Shown piece after piece: positions 6,765 to 14,338 of a stretch of 21,815 nt of DNA. The stretch spans positions 1 through 21,815 of the forward strand of contig JALWLM010000167.1 in assembly GCA_027084145.1 (NCBI GenBank). The letters are read 5' to 3'. The notes beneath the pieces are model-generated. The model did not search any database. It was not told the origin of the DNA and saw only the letters and a program-made list of their open reading frames with translations. The stretch comes from Crocinitomicaceae bacterium (lineage in GTDB: Bacteria > Bacteroidota > Bacteroidia > Flavobacteriales_D > Crocinitomicaceae). The number at the start of each line of letters is the position of its first letter. Position 1 is the first letter of the stretch. The position numbers and the translations under genes are program-made.

Positions 6765-7892
6765 ATGCGCATATCTATTAAAGACAATAAGATTAAGTTA
6801 TACGGCATTATTTGGGATGGCGATGGAGAGTATATCTCCAGAGAGCTTGAATCTATTGATGGGAACTATTCATCCTTCGATGTTCACTTGCATACGAAAG
6901 GAGGAAGCGTCTTTGATGGAGACCTTATTTATAACACTCTTATTACAATGAAGAGTGAAATAAATATATACATCGATGGATTGGCAGCATCAATGGGTTC
7001 TATCATCATGCTGGCAGGTAAGAAGATATATGCGTCAAAATCTGCATTCATAATGACACATGCTCCAAGAGGTTCTGTATATGGAACAGCATCTGACCTT
7101 GAGTCAACAGCAGGATTACTTAGAAGCATGGAGTCTAACTTTATTGACAAGTATTCGTCAAAAACAGGAAAAGACAAAAAAGACGTCAAAAAATTGCTTG
7201 AGGGAGATAATTGGTTCTCTGCGTCTGATGCACTTAAAGAAGGTCTTATTGATGGAGTTGTCCCTGATGTGATGGATAAGTCTGCAATTCTTAATCATAA
7301 GGAGCTTAAAATAGCTGCGTGTTTAAAAGGAGATGATCCGATAGAAAGAATATTGGCCGCCGACCCCCAAAATATAAATAAGCAAATAAATAAATCAAAA
7401 TCAAATATCATGAAGCAACAACTGATTTCAGTGTTTGCCTTTTTGCAAGCAAAAGGGTTAAATGAAGAAAGCTCTGATACTGCGTTTGTCAAAGCTTTAA
7501 GTGAAGAAGTCACTTCTCTTCAAGCAAAAAAAGAAGCTCTTGAGAAAGAGTTAAAGGACATTAAAGAAAAGCAGGAGAAAGAGAGAAATGAGGCAATCGA
7601 ATCTTTGGTAAACAAAGCAATTGCAGACCGTAAGATAGATGCGTCAGAAAAAGACACTTACCTATCTATTGGTAAGAACACAGGAGTTCAAGCATTAGAG
7701 AGTGTACTTTCTAAGTTAGGGGCTGTAAAACCTTTAACTCAGGCTGTGCAATCAGGAAATGCAGCAGGTCTTAAGTATAAGACTTGGGACGAGTTCCAAG
7801 CAAAAGATCCAAGAGGATTGGAGGCGTTAAAGAGTGAAAACCCGGAGCTCTTTAATCAGCTGTTTAAAGCAAAATACGGGAGAGACTTTTAA
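6765..7892 (+). CDS. Prohead protease (ClpP/S14-like) with scaffold-like C-terminal domain
   Basis: A 375-residue protein of two parts. Residues 1-190 are a ClpP-fold peptidase with the nucleophile Ser76 in DGLAASMGS, His99 in IMTHAP followed by GTASDLEST, and Asp163 in ALKEGLIDGV, the same order and spacing as the ClpP triad. It should mature the prohead. A low-complexity Asn/Lys/Gln linker (about 198-215) leads to a C-terminal region with a strong coiled coil (about 235-275) and an AKDPRGLEAL...NPELFNQLF tail resembling phage scaffold domains. A Met at 216 inside the linker may start a separate scaffold, as with Mu I/Z. It is the first gene of the rightward operon, 33 bp ahead of the capsid gene. 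A short leader and no Shine-Dalgarno sequence are usual here. Confidence 0.9.
   Translation: MRISIKDNKIKLYGIIWDGDGEYISRELESIDGNYSSFDVHLHTKGGSVFDGDLIYNTLITMKSEINIYIDGLAASMGSIIMLAGKKIYASKSAFIMTHAPRGSVYGTASDLESTAGLLRSMESNFIDKYSSKTGKDKKDVKKLLEGDNWFSASDALKEGLIDGVVPDVMDKSAILNHKELKIAACLKGDDPIERILAADPQNINKQINKSKSNIMKQQLISVFAFLQAKGLNEESSDTAFVKALSEEVTSLQAKKEALEKELKDIKEKQEKERNEAIESLVNKAIADRKIDASEKDTYLSIGKNTGVQALESVLSKLGAVKPLTQAVQSGNAAGLKYKTWDEFQAKDPRGLEALKSENPELFNQLFKAKYGRDF
7410..7892 (+). CDS. Possible nested scaffold protein (internal start in the protease gene)
   Basis: An in-frame ATG at 7410 follows a very A-rich stretch (7365-7408) that codes for a low-complexity linker but looks like a Bacteroidota translation start region. 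Starting here would yield a 160-residue protein containing only the coiled coil and scaffold-like tail. Mu makes its scaffold Z in the same way from inside protease gene I. This is inferred from analogy and base composition; nothing in the sequence proves initiation. Confidence 0.4.
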   Translation: MKQQLISVFAFLQAKGLNEESSDTAFVKALSEEVTSLQAKKEALEKELKDIKEKQEKERNEAIESLVNKAIADRKIDASEKDTYLSIGKNTGVQALESVLSKLGAVKPLTQAVQSGNAAGLKYKTWDEFQAKDPRGLEALKSENPELFNQLFKAKYGRDF

Positions 7893-7925
7893 TCCATTTT
7901 TAAAACCCTTTAAAAACAAAACAAA

Positions 7926-8975
7926 ATGAAAGCAATTAAAATTTTATTTATCGCAATGGCTGTCTTGCTGTTCTCTATTGGAGTTAGCGCTACAACGGGG
8001 CTGCCTCTATGGATAAGTGCTACAGGAGCGGCTGCTTTATCCTTTATTCCTTCCGCTTCGGTTGGCTCCGCCTATGTCGGTCTTAATCAAGAAATATGGA
8101 CGGATGTATTGGTGCAAGAGTTTCGTAGAGCGGAAGAAGCTTCGTTCCTTGATGAAATACCGGATGAGTCTAGATTCGTTATGGCATCAAGAAATGATAA
8201 TGATATTATACACTTAGTAGATGTTGGTGTAGATCCTGACGTTCTCATTAACAATTCAACATATCCAATTCCTGCAGCATCACAAAACGACGGAGATATA
8301 GCTATATCATTAGATAAATATCAAACAGAGGTTACTACTGTGTCTGATGATGAAATTCAATATATTGCATACGACAAAATTAAGTTAGTTCAGGATAAGC
8401 ATATTAAAGCTGTTATTAGAAAACGAGGAGAAAAAGCAATTCATGCATTAGCGCCTGCGTCAGACACAGCAAATACACCTGTAATAGCTACTACCGGGAC
8501 TGCTGTTGCCGGTAGAAAGAAGTTAAAGTACAAAGATTTAATTACGTTTAAGCGTAAAATTGATGATGCAGGTGTTCCTGAAGGGGATAGAATATTAGTT
8601 CTATGTTCTGATCATTACAATGACTTATTGGAAGATCCGGACACTAAGAATCTATTTGCTGGCCAATTCCAAGACGAAGCAACCGGTCGTTTAAACAAAA
8701 CGATTGCAGGTTTCAAGATCTATTGGTATAATTTGAACCCATACTTTAACAAAACTTCTCTTACAAAGTTAAGTTTTGGAGCTGTTCCTGGAACAGATGA
8801 CTTTAAAGCGTCAGTATTCTTCTATGCACCTGACATGTTCAGAGCGAAAGGTAGAACAAAGAACTACGTTAAAGAGCCTGAGCCTAGAACGCAACAATGG
8901 GAGTATAATATACGACATAACTATATTGCACTTCCTCGTAAACAAAGAGCAATTGGTGCAATCGTATCTGGATAA
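7926..8975 (+). CDS. Major capsid protein
   Basis: A 349-residue protein directly after the protease/scaffold gene. Features typical of Bacteroidota phage capsid proteins are the NQEIWTDVLVQEFRRAEEAS segment (about 54-73), IIHLVDVGVDPDVLINN, IAISLDKYQTEVTTVSDDE, and an HK97-like C-terminal half with RILVLCSDHYNDLLED. It should form the icosahedral shell. Oddly, residues 1-45 are very hydrophobic: a signal-peptide-like MKAIKILFIAMAVLLFSIGV followed by a second apolar stretch, before the conserved part starts near residue 50. This portion is probably removed by the prohead protease or guides assembly. I see no alternative start after it that would spare the conserved N-terminal motif; the ATG at 7926 follows an A-rich leader. 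Confidence 0.85.
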   Translation: MKAIKILFIAMAVLLFSIGVSATTGLPLWISATGAAALSFIPSASVGSAYVGLNQEIWTDVLVQEFRRAEEASFLDEIPDESRFVMASRNDNDIIHLVDVGVDPDVLINNSTYPIPAASQNDGDIAISLDKYQTEVTTVSDDEIQYIAYDKIKLVQDKHIKAVIRKRGEKAIHALAPASDTANTPVIATTGTAVAGRKKLKYKDLITFKRKIDDAGVPEGDRILVLCSDHYNDLLEDPDTKNLFAGQFQDEATGRLNKTIAGFKIYWYNLNPYFNKTSLTKLSFGAVPGTDDFKASVFFYAPDMFRAKGRTKNYVKEPEPRTQQWEYNIRHNYIALPRKQRAIGAIVSG

Positions 8976-8995
8976 TAACCCTTAAATAACAAGCT

Positions 8996-9259
8996 ATGAC
9001 AATTACAGCAAAAACAAAAGCAAGAATCAAACAGCTTTTTGAAGAGAATGACTACAAAGAGTTGTTTGTGAACAAAAAAGGTGAACTCTTTACAAGAGAG
9101 AACCTCGTTAAAATGTCCGTTGAAAAGGATGCAGACTGGGAAAAAGTTCTTCGTAAAGATTATGTAGAACAACCGGTTGATGATGGAGAAAACGATGGTG
9201 ATGGAGACGGTACAGGAAATGAAGGAGAAGATGGAGGAGACGGAACAGGACAAGAATAA
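8996..9259 (+). CDS. Small acidic phage protein with Gly/Asp-rich tail
   Basis: An 87-residue protein. The first 60 residues are helical and charged (KARIKQLFEENDYKELFVNKKGELF), and the last about 25 are almost only Asp, Glu, Gly and Asn (DDGENDGDGDGTGNEGEDGG), likely disordered. It follows the capsid gene by 20 bp and precedes a terminator hairpin, so it closes the head gene set. Position suggests a head decoration or connector role, but I do not recognise a family. Confidence 0.65.
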   Translation: MTITAKTKARIKQLFEENDYKELFVNKKGELFTRENLVKMSVEKDADWEKVLRKDYVEQPVDDGENDGDGDGTGNEGEDGGDGTGQE

Positions 9260-9277
9260 AACACTTATTAATTAACC

Positions 9278-9308
9278 AAAAGGGGCATTGCTATGTGCCC
9301 CTTTTTAA
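9278..9308 (+). terminator. Hairpin terminator/attenuator between head and tail genes
   Basis: AAAAGGGGCA (9278-9287) and TGCCCCTTTT (9296-9305) form a perfect 10-bp stem with an 8-base loop, followed by one further T and then A residues. Because tail genes continue in the same direction 12 bp later, it may reduce rather than stop transcription, or protect the capsid mRNA 3' end. Confidence 0.65.
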
Positions 9309-9319
9309 AAGAAAGAAAG

Positions 9320-10582
9320 ATGGCAAATTTAGGAGCTGTTAACATACAAAAAGGGGTTATAGGATCTAATACTGTTGGAACGCCTTCTTCTATATCAGGC
9401 CTGATAGTTGAGTGTTCAATTATAGGTTCTTCAGGATTAGGATATTTTCAGCACAGAGTACTTAAAAGTCTAGATGATGCTAAAGCATTAGGTCTTGATG
9501 ATGACTATGACACAAACAATAATGTTGTTGTCTTCCGTCATATCAAAGAGTTCTTCAGAATGGCAGGAGAAGGCTCTGAATTACATTTTATGATTGCACC
9601 GAGAAACTTTGGTGTACATAATATGTTTATCGACACTCCTCCCGGATCTAACGATGCTCCGGTTAAGAAGTTAATGATGGCCGCGGAAGGTAAAATTCGT
9701 CAAATAGCCGTTGCTGCCAATCCTACAAGTACAGCAACACCGCCTTATTTAGACGGGATTCATCAAAACGTTAGAAATGCAATAACACCTGCTCAACAGT
9801 GTGCTGTTTGGGCTTATGATAATTATATGCCTGTTCGATTCTTAATTGAGGGTCGAGCATACAAAGGAAATCCAAATCAGTTAATTGATTTTAGAACATT
9901 AGATGCCCCAAATGTAGCTGTTGTAATCGGGCAAGATTATGACCATGCACATTCTTTTCCAAACCCTGTAAGAAGATATGCGGATGTAGGTACGGCATTA
10001 GGTACTTTATCGGCAGCTTCAATTGAACAAAATATAGGAGATAATACGGCATTCAGTTTAACCAATAAATTGTTAGGTATTTGGGTTACTCCCGGATTGT
10101 CTTCTCATGACAAAAACTCATCTGTTTACAATGAGCTACAACAACTTGAAGATAAGGGAGCTATATTCGGTATAACATACGTAGGTTTGGAAGGTGTACG
10201 TTGGAATGGAGATCACACATGTGTAGAAGTTATACTAGACAATCAAGGAAACATTAATGAACATACGCTTGCGTATGGAAGAACTATTGATGAAGTAGTT
10301 AGGGCATTACGTTCAGCTTATCTTCCACACGTGAAAACATCTAAGCCGGTTGATCCTCAAACAGGCTTATTACCTAAAGCAGTAGTTAAATTCTTCGATG
10401 GAGTAGGTAATGATGTTTTTGCAGACTTTATTAATCAAGGTAAAATATCTGCAGGGTTAGCAATAACTGACCCTAACAGCGACCTTTTGGTTGAGAAGAA
10501 ATTAAAAGTAAACTTCAAGGTTGTGCCTTACGGTACAATTGGAGAGATCACAGGAACTATTAACCTTAAAAGCGTAGTATAA
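9320..10582 (+). CDS. Contractile tail sheath protein (DUF2586-like)
   Basis: A 420-residue protein beginning MANLGAVNIQKGVIGSNTVG, a start seen in sheath proteins of Bacteroidota Mu-like phages. It is placed directly before the tail tube gene as in other myophages. It would form the outer contractile layer of the tail. The reading frame continues upstream to an ATG at 9293, but that codon lies inside the loop and stem of the terminator hairpin; the ATG at 9320, preceded by the purine-rich AAAGAAAGAAAG, is the better start. The C-terminal part (LLVEKKLKVNFKVVPYGTIG) has the beta-strand pattern that links neighbouring sheath subunits. The stop overlaps the next start (TAATG). Confidence 0.83.
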   Translation: MANLGAVNIQKGVIGSNTVGTPSSISGLIVECSIIGSSGLGYFQHRVLKSLDDAKALGLDDDYDTNNNVVVFRHIKEFFRMAGEGSELHFMIAPRNFGVHNMFIDTPPGSNDAPVKKLMMAAEGKIRQIAVAANPTSTATPPYLDGIHQNVRNAITPAQQCAVWAYDNYMPVRFLIEGRAYKGNPNQLIDFRTLDAPNVAVVIGQDYDHAHSFPNPVRRYADVGTALGTLSAASIEQNIGDNTAFSLTNKLLGIWVTPGLSSHDKNSSVYNELQQLEDKGAIFGITYVGLEGVRWNGDHTCVEVILDNQGNINEHTLAYGRTIDEVVRALRSAYLPHVKTSKPVDPQTGLLPKAVVKFFDGVGNDVFADFINQGKISAGLAITDPNSDLLVEKKLKVNFKVVPYGTIGEITGTINLKSVV

Positions 10583-10992
10583 TGGCAACAGCGATAAAAA
10601 ACAAAAAGGCATACGACAGTGCAGATGTTGATTGCTTTATCAATGGTAAACCTATCAATATTGCAGAGATTGCATACGATGTAGAACAAGAGCACCAACT
10701 CAATTACACCCTAAAAGCGGACCCTACATCTTGGAGTAAAGGAAAAAAAAGTTATTCCGGAAGTGTTACACTTATGATGGAGGATGCTGTTGAGTTGGAA
10801 GATACTGCAAATGGAGATTTGCTTGCAATCAAACCATTTGACATTACGGTTCAATATGTCAATGAATACAACAAAATAGTAACAGATGTGATCACAGCTA
10901 AATTTCAAAAACAAGGAAGAGAAGTTACAGGTGACATGGGGCTTCAGAAGCAGTATGACCTGTTTGTAATGGGAATTAAGTTTAATGTATAA
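10582..10992 (+). CDS. Tail tube protein
   Basis: A 136-residue, mostly beta protein: MATAIKNKKAYDSADVDCFI, then EIAYDVEQEHQLNYTLKADP and WSKGKKSYSGSVTLMMEDAV, ending with LQKQYDLFVMGIKFNV. The strand pattern and the 'G...YSGSVTLM' segment fit tail tubes of the Mu gpM/P2 FII fold. It is coupled to the sheath gene by a TAATG overlap and followed by the tail assembly chaperone, the standard sheath-tube-chaperone order. It forms the inner DNA channel of the tail. Confidence 0.8.
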   Translation: MATAIKNKKAYDSADVDCFINGKPINIAEIAYDVEQEHQLNYTLKADPTSWSKGKKSYSGSVTLMMEDAVELEDTANGDLLAIKPFDITVQYVNEYNKIVTDVITAKFQKQGREVTGDMGLQKQYDLFVMGIKFNV

Positions 10993-11010
10993 CAACTAAA
11001 ATCAAGAAAA

Positions 11011-11346
11011 ATGTCAGGAATTAAGACCATCGCCTTAGATTCAAAAGTGAAAGAAACACTTGTAAAAAAATATGGAAAAGACAAGCTTCGAATAGTCGAG
11101 TTACCGATGAATGATATGGGTACTGAAGTATTGGAAGTTGCTGTTCTTGTTCCGTCAAGAAGTGTAATGTCACAATATATGAGATTCATTGATTCGAATC
11201 CAAAGAAAGCACAGGAGATATTAATTAACCACTGTTTGCTTACTTCCAAAGAAGAAGTAAATGCAGACGATGCATTGTTTAACACTTGCGTAATGGGAAT
11301 AGCGGAGTTATTTCCTATACGAGAATATAAGATAAAAAACTTCTAA
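11011..11346 (+). CDS. Tail assembly chaperone, short (zero-frame) form
   Basis: A 111-residue protein downstream of the tail tube, where the E/G-type chaperone that loads tube subunits on the tape measure protein is expected. It is mainly alpha-helical (SVMSQYMRFIDSNPKKAQEI) and ends REYKIKNF. The last codons before its stop contain a frameshift heptamer, and the -1 frame continues for about 70 codons, so this is the major unshifted product. The tape measure protein that it should serve is encoded far away on the minus strand in this phage. Confidence 0.85.
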   Translation: MSGIKTIALDSKVKETLVKKYGKDKLRIVELPMNDMGTEVLEVAVLVPSRSVMSQYMRFIDSNPKKAQEILINHCLLTSKEEVNADDALFNTCVMGIAELFPIREYKIKNF

Positions 11347-11552
11347 GCGGTCATTTCGGTATTAATTACCGAGATGACCGCGACCATATACGTAAGATTA
11401 ATGCCTTAATGAGCTTCTTTCTTCACATTCCTTTTCCGGAAGAACTGGATGATGAAACATGGAGCGAAAAATGGGCACAATTACAATGGCTTTCGCAACA
11501 GGGAATATTAGGACATAAATTAGGAGACATTGGCACAGATATTCATAAATAA
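11011..11552 (+). CDS. Tail assembly chaperone, -1 frameshift extended form
   Basis: Joining 11011-11340 to 11340-11552 through a -1 slip gives about 180 residues. The extension begins after KIK with KLLSGHFGINYRDDRDHIRK and ends LGHKLGDIGTDIHK at the TAA of 11550-11552. It contains FFLHIPFPEELDDETWSEKW and LQWLSQQG, a coherent helical domain without its own good start next to the junction, as expected of the T part of G/GT chaperones. The end overlaps the start of the next gene by 23 bp. This frame has no separate start-coupled gene, so the frameshift is the natural explanation. Confidence 0.85.
11334..11380 (+). promoter_or_regulatory. Programmed -1 ribosomal frameshift signal
   Basis: The heptamer A AAA AAC (11334-11340) is in the correct phase to slip from AAA-AAC to AAA-AAA, among the most efficient -1 sites known. 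Seven bases later a 13-bp stem starts: CGGTCATTTCGGT (11348-11360) pairs with ACCGAGATGACCG (11368-11380) with one G-U pair and a 7-base loop. Heptamer, spacer, stem and the open -1 frame agree. Confidence 0.9.
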
Positions 11553-12111
11553 CAGGTTTAAAGCTGCTTTCCCTTTGTTTGAAGAACCAGACTACAGGGA
11601 AACAGACGTATCTTCTGATGATCTCCAACTATACACTCCTACTGATGAGGAGTTTGAAGATATAACTTTACGATTTTCTTCAAACAAATTTATTTTCGCT
11701 TCATCCGGTAGAACTGTGTCTGAAGACTTACTATCAGGAGTAATTGCTCCACCGCCAATCATTTCTTTCTCTAAATCAAAGAAGCTGATAGAAACTAAAC
11801 TACAAGATGACGAAACAGTGGTGGTCGAGCGGTGGCGAACTAATCAGTGGCAAATCCAAATGCAAGGAATACTGATTGATTTGAAAGACCACCACTATCC
11901 GTCAAAACTGGTTAAAGAAATGACTAAGTTATTTAACTACAATGGAGTGGTAGATGTAAGTGGAGATTTGTTCGATGAAAAAGGAATAACAAGTCTTTAT
12001 TTTACATCCATTAGTTTTAAAACAACACCTGGATTCGAAGATACAGTAAGTTATACACTTAATGCGAAGTCGATTAAAGAAGTTGGTTTTGATCTTTTAA
12101 ATCCGATATAA
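11530..12111 (+). CDS. Phage tail/baseplate protein (DUF6046-like, Mu gpN position)
   Basis: A 193-residue protein starting at a TTG (11530) that overlaps the chaperone extension. The middle segment PPPIISFSKSKKLIETKLQD, then ERWRTNQWQIQMQGILID, resembles the core of DUF6046 proteins of Bacteroidota phages (a 'KSK..v.T...d..tvkE....dyqI.i.G.l' pattern). It stands between the chaperone and the baseplate hub, the place held in Mu by tape measure plus gpN, so it may be a baseplate or tail-tip adaptor. Its stop overlaps the next start in TAATG. Function is inferred from place only; another in-frame start further inside is possible because TTG starts are uncommon. Confidence 0.6.
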   Translation: MAQIFINNRFKAAFPLFEEPDYRETDVSSDDLQLYTPTDEEFEDITLRFSSNKFIFASSGRTVSEDLLSGVIAPPPIISFSKSKKLIETKLQDDETVVVERWRTNQWQIQMQGILIDLKDHHYPSKLVKEMTKLFNYNGVVDVSGDLFDEKGITSLYFTSISFKTTPGFEDTVSYTLNAKSIKEVGFDLLNPI

Positions 12112-13106
12112 TGAGATTACTTATAATTATGGCATTCTTATACTACAACATGGCATCCAAGCTGACAATAGGAAACGTTGTCAGTACTACTCCTGTTAAG
12201 GTAAGAATTAATAGTAGCATTAAGAACTTGTCAGATACAGCTACAATTGTACTACCTAGAAATTATAACCTCATTGTGTCCGGACAAAAAACAGAAACAA
12301 AAAACAAAAACATTACAGATCTAATTAAAGTTGGAAATACGGTTACAATTCAATTAGGCTATAATTCTAATTTAATTAACGAGTTCGAAGGTTATATTAC
12401 CGAGATAAGCTCGGATGTTCCTCTTACGATTAAATGTGAGGACGAAATGTGGAAGCTAAAGCAGAAGTCTTACACAAAGTCATATAGGTCAGTTAAATTA
12501 AAAGAATTAATCACAGAGATTGCACCTGGTTATTCATTAGATGTTGTTGATATCAATCTTGGCAAATTTAATATCAATAATGCTACAGCTTACGATGTTC
12601 TTAAAAAATTGAGAACAGACTTCTTATTACATTCCTATTTTAAAGACGGAGTACTCAATGTAGGATTTCCTTCTAAAATAACAGGAACAAATACAATAGA
12701 TGTTCATTTAGGAAGAGTAAAGAGTTCGAGTGAATTAAAATTTGTTAGAAAAGACGATTTTAAAATACAAATCAAGGCAATCAGCAACAATAAGAACGGG
12801 ACGAAAGAAATTGTTACAGTTGGAGATAGTTCAGGAGCAGTACGAACACTCAACTTCTTTGACAAGCCAAAAGCAGAAATTGAAAAGCTGGCTAAAGATG
12901 CTTTAAGTTCACTCTCTTTTGACGGATATACGGGGAGTATTCAACTTCTGGGACAGCCTTCTGCTAAAGTAGGAGATTCAATACATATCATTGACCCTGA
13001 TTATCCGGACGAAAGAGAGGGGACATATCTAATTGAAGAAGTTATCAAAGAATACTCGTCATCCGGGTACAGTCAAAAGGTTAAAGTAGGAATGAAAATA
13101 CTATGA
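12111..13106 (+). CDS. Baseplate hub protein (Mu gpP / P2 gpD / T4 gp27-like)
   Basis: A 331-residue protein with the layout of late control D-type hubs: an N-terminal beta barrel with VGNTVTIQLGYNSNLINEFEG and YITEISSDVPLTIKCEDEMW, a helical middle part (KLKELITEIAPGYSL, ATAYDVLKKLRTDF), and a C-terminal barrel (GSIQLLGQPSAKVGDSIHI) ending in KVKVGMKIL. It joins the tube to the spike encoded shortly downstream. The ATG at 12111 overlaps the upstream stop. The conserved part begins near FLYYNMASKLTI, so initiation at the ATG of codon 4 or 14 is also possible. The ATGA overlap with the next gene indicates tight coupling. Confidence 0.75.
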   Translation: MRLLIIMAFLYYNMASKLTIGNVVSTTPVKVRINSSIKNLSDTATIVLPRNYNLIVSGQKTETKNKNITDLIKVGNTVTIQLGYNSNLINEFEGYITEISSDVPLTIKCEDEMWKLKQKSYTKSYRSVKLKELITEIAPGYSLDVVDINLGKFNINNATAYDVLKKLRTDFLLHSYFKDGVLNVGFPSKITGTNTIDVHLGRVKSSSELKFVRKDDFKIQIKAISNNKNGTKEIVTVGDSSGAVRTLNFFDKPKAEIEKLAKDALSSLSFDGYTGSIQLLGQPSAKVGDSIHIIDPDYPDEREGTYLIEEVIKEYSSSGYSQKVKVGMKIL

Positions 13107-13321
13107 ATAGAATAATGACACACTTTGATTTTGAAATCTTAATGCTGAATATAGCAAGCGTTACTGTGCTTGCAGTCAATTTACTATCTGATTATCTTAC
13201 GCCCATAGGAGGCTTCTTAGTAATGGTATCCATCGCAACACTTAATCTAGCAAAAGCATATAATTATTATAAATCCGGTAAAAAGAAAGAAGAAAATGAG
13301 AAAGAAGAAGAACAAAATTAA
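13103..13321 (+). CDS. Small membrane protein, holin-like
   Basis: A 72-residue protein with two hydrophobic segments (about 11-29 and 35-52) separated by a short turn containing Pro and Gly, and a highly charged tail KSGKKKEENEKEEEQN. This is the form of a class II holin, which would permeabilise the inner membrane at lysis. It begins in an ATGA overlap with the hub gene and overlaps the next gene by 26 bp. No endolysin is nearby, so the lysis role is inferred from topology alone. Confidence 0.6.
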   Translation: MNRIMTHFDFEILMLNIASVTVLAVNLLSDYLTPIGGFLVMVSIATLNLAKAYNYYKSGKKKEENEKEEEQN

Positions 13322-13838
13322 AAAACCATTTAAAGACACTATAATTGGTAAAATAGTGGCCAAGGCAGGAGATATCATTAAAGATGTTCCTACAATTATT
13401 ACTCAAGCTGTTTCGGGGAATTATGCCGGTGCAATTGCTACCCTTATTGATAATCTTACAGAGTCAGACGACCCTAAGGCAAAACAACTCTTAAAAGAGT
13501 TGGAATTAAAGCGTATGGCTATTGAAAAAGAAATGGCTGAGATAGAGCTTAAAGAAAGGGAGCTAATCATTCAAGATCTGAACTCGGCTAGAACGAGAGA
13601 GGTGGAACTTGCTAAAGCAGGATATAATGATTGGCTGCAAAAGGTAGTTGGAATAATTGCACTTCTTATACTTATGTTTGTCGCTTATGTTATTGTTTTT
13701 ATTACAATACCCGCGACCAATAGAGAATTGTTTATTCATTTCATAGGTGTCGCAGAAGGGATTTCGCTACCCATCTTTGCTTATTACTTTGGATCAAGTA
13801 AAGGTTCTTCAGATAAGAATAGATTAATTGGTAAATAG
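13296..13838 (+). CDS. Membrane protein, possible 3TM-holin-like
   Basis: A 180-residue protein with a very basic start (MRKKKNKIKKPFK), a Gly/Ala amphipathic region (about 20-52), a charged coiled coil (62-108) with IQDLNSARTREVELAKAGYNDW, one strong membrane segment (115-138) and a weaker second (146-166). The combination of an 'N-SAR-RE' motif followed by a Trp and membrane helices recalls the GTA/3TM holin family. It is inserted with its small membrane partner between hub and spike, which in Mu are adjacent. It may act in lysis, or be a baseplate-associated membrane factor. Confidence 0.6.
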   Translation: MRKKKNKIKKPFKDTIIGKIVAKAGDIIKDVPTIITQAVSGNYAGAIATLIDNLTESDDPKAKQLLKELELKRMAIEKEMAEIELKERELIIQDLNSARTREVELAKAGYNDWLQKVVGIIALLILMFVAYVIVFITIPATNRELFIHFIGVAEGISLPIFAYYFGSSKGSSDKNRLIGK

Positions 13839-13840
13839 AA

Positions 13841-14338
13841 ATGGAGGAATTGATAGATATTATTGATAATCGCATTAAGAGGCTGTCAAAAGCTGTTGTT
13901 ACTGTTGGAACTGTTAAGAAGGTTAATGGGAATACGTGTGATGTAGAAAGAGAAGGACTGCCTACATTACATGATGTTAGACTTAATGCGATTGAAGATA
14001 ATATTAACAATCCTATTACTATTATACCTAAGCAAGGTAGTAAAGTTTTGGTTGGAATAATTGAAAATAATGAATCAGAAGCTTTTGTTCTTCAATATAG
14101 TGAGATAGATTTTGTCATATTAAGAGGCGACACTCACGGAGGTTTGATCAAGATAAATGACTTGGTAAACAAGCTTAACACAGTTGAAAACGCAATAAAT
14201 CAGCTTGTTCAAGATTTTAACACACACACTCATACTGCTCCTTCCGGAGCAACTTCATCTCCAATACCTACAAGTACTGTTAATATAATAAATACACAGG
14301 TGTCGGACCTTGAAAACGATAAAGTAAAACATGGCTAA
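13841..14338 (+). CDS. Baseplate spike protein (Mu gp45 / P2 gpV-like)
   Basis: A 165-residue protein starting 2 bp after the membrane protein gene. An OB-like N-terminal half (AVVTVGTVKKVNGNTCDVER, LPTLHDVRLNAI, PKQGSKVLVGIIEN) is followed by a short beta-helix stalk and NTHTHTAPSGATSSP. The HxH at 129 and 131 is the iron-binding apex motif of P2 gpV-type membrane-piercing tips. It is therefore the tip that pierces the host membrane. Its 3' end overlaps the next gene by 8 bp. The trailing helix after the HxH is usual in Mu-like homologues. Confidence 0.85.
   Translation: MEELIDIIDNRIKRLSKAVVTVGTVKKVNGNTCDVEREGLPTLHDVRLNAIEDNINNPITIIPKQGSKVLVGIIENNESEAFVLQYSEIDFVILRGDTHGGLIKINDLVNKLNTVENAINQLVQDFNTHTHTAPSGATSSPIPTSTVNIINTQVSDLENDKVKHG

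Noticed and set aside
9293..9319. Longer sheath protein starting MCPFLKERK
   Set aside because: This start lies within the terminator hairpin; the ATG at 9320 has a purine-rich leader and begins with the conserved MANLGAVN.
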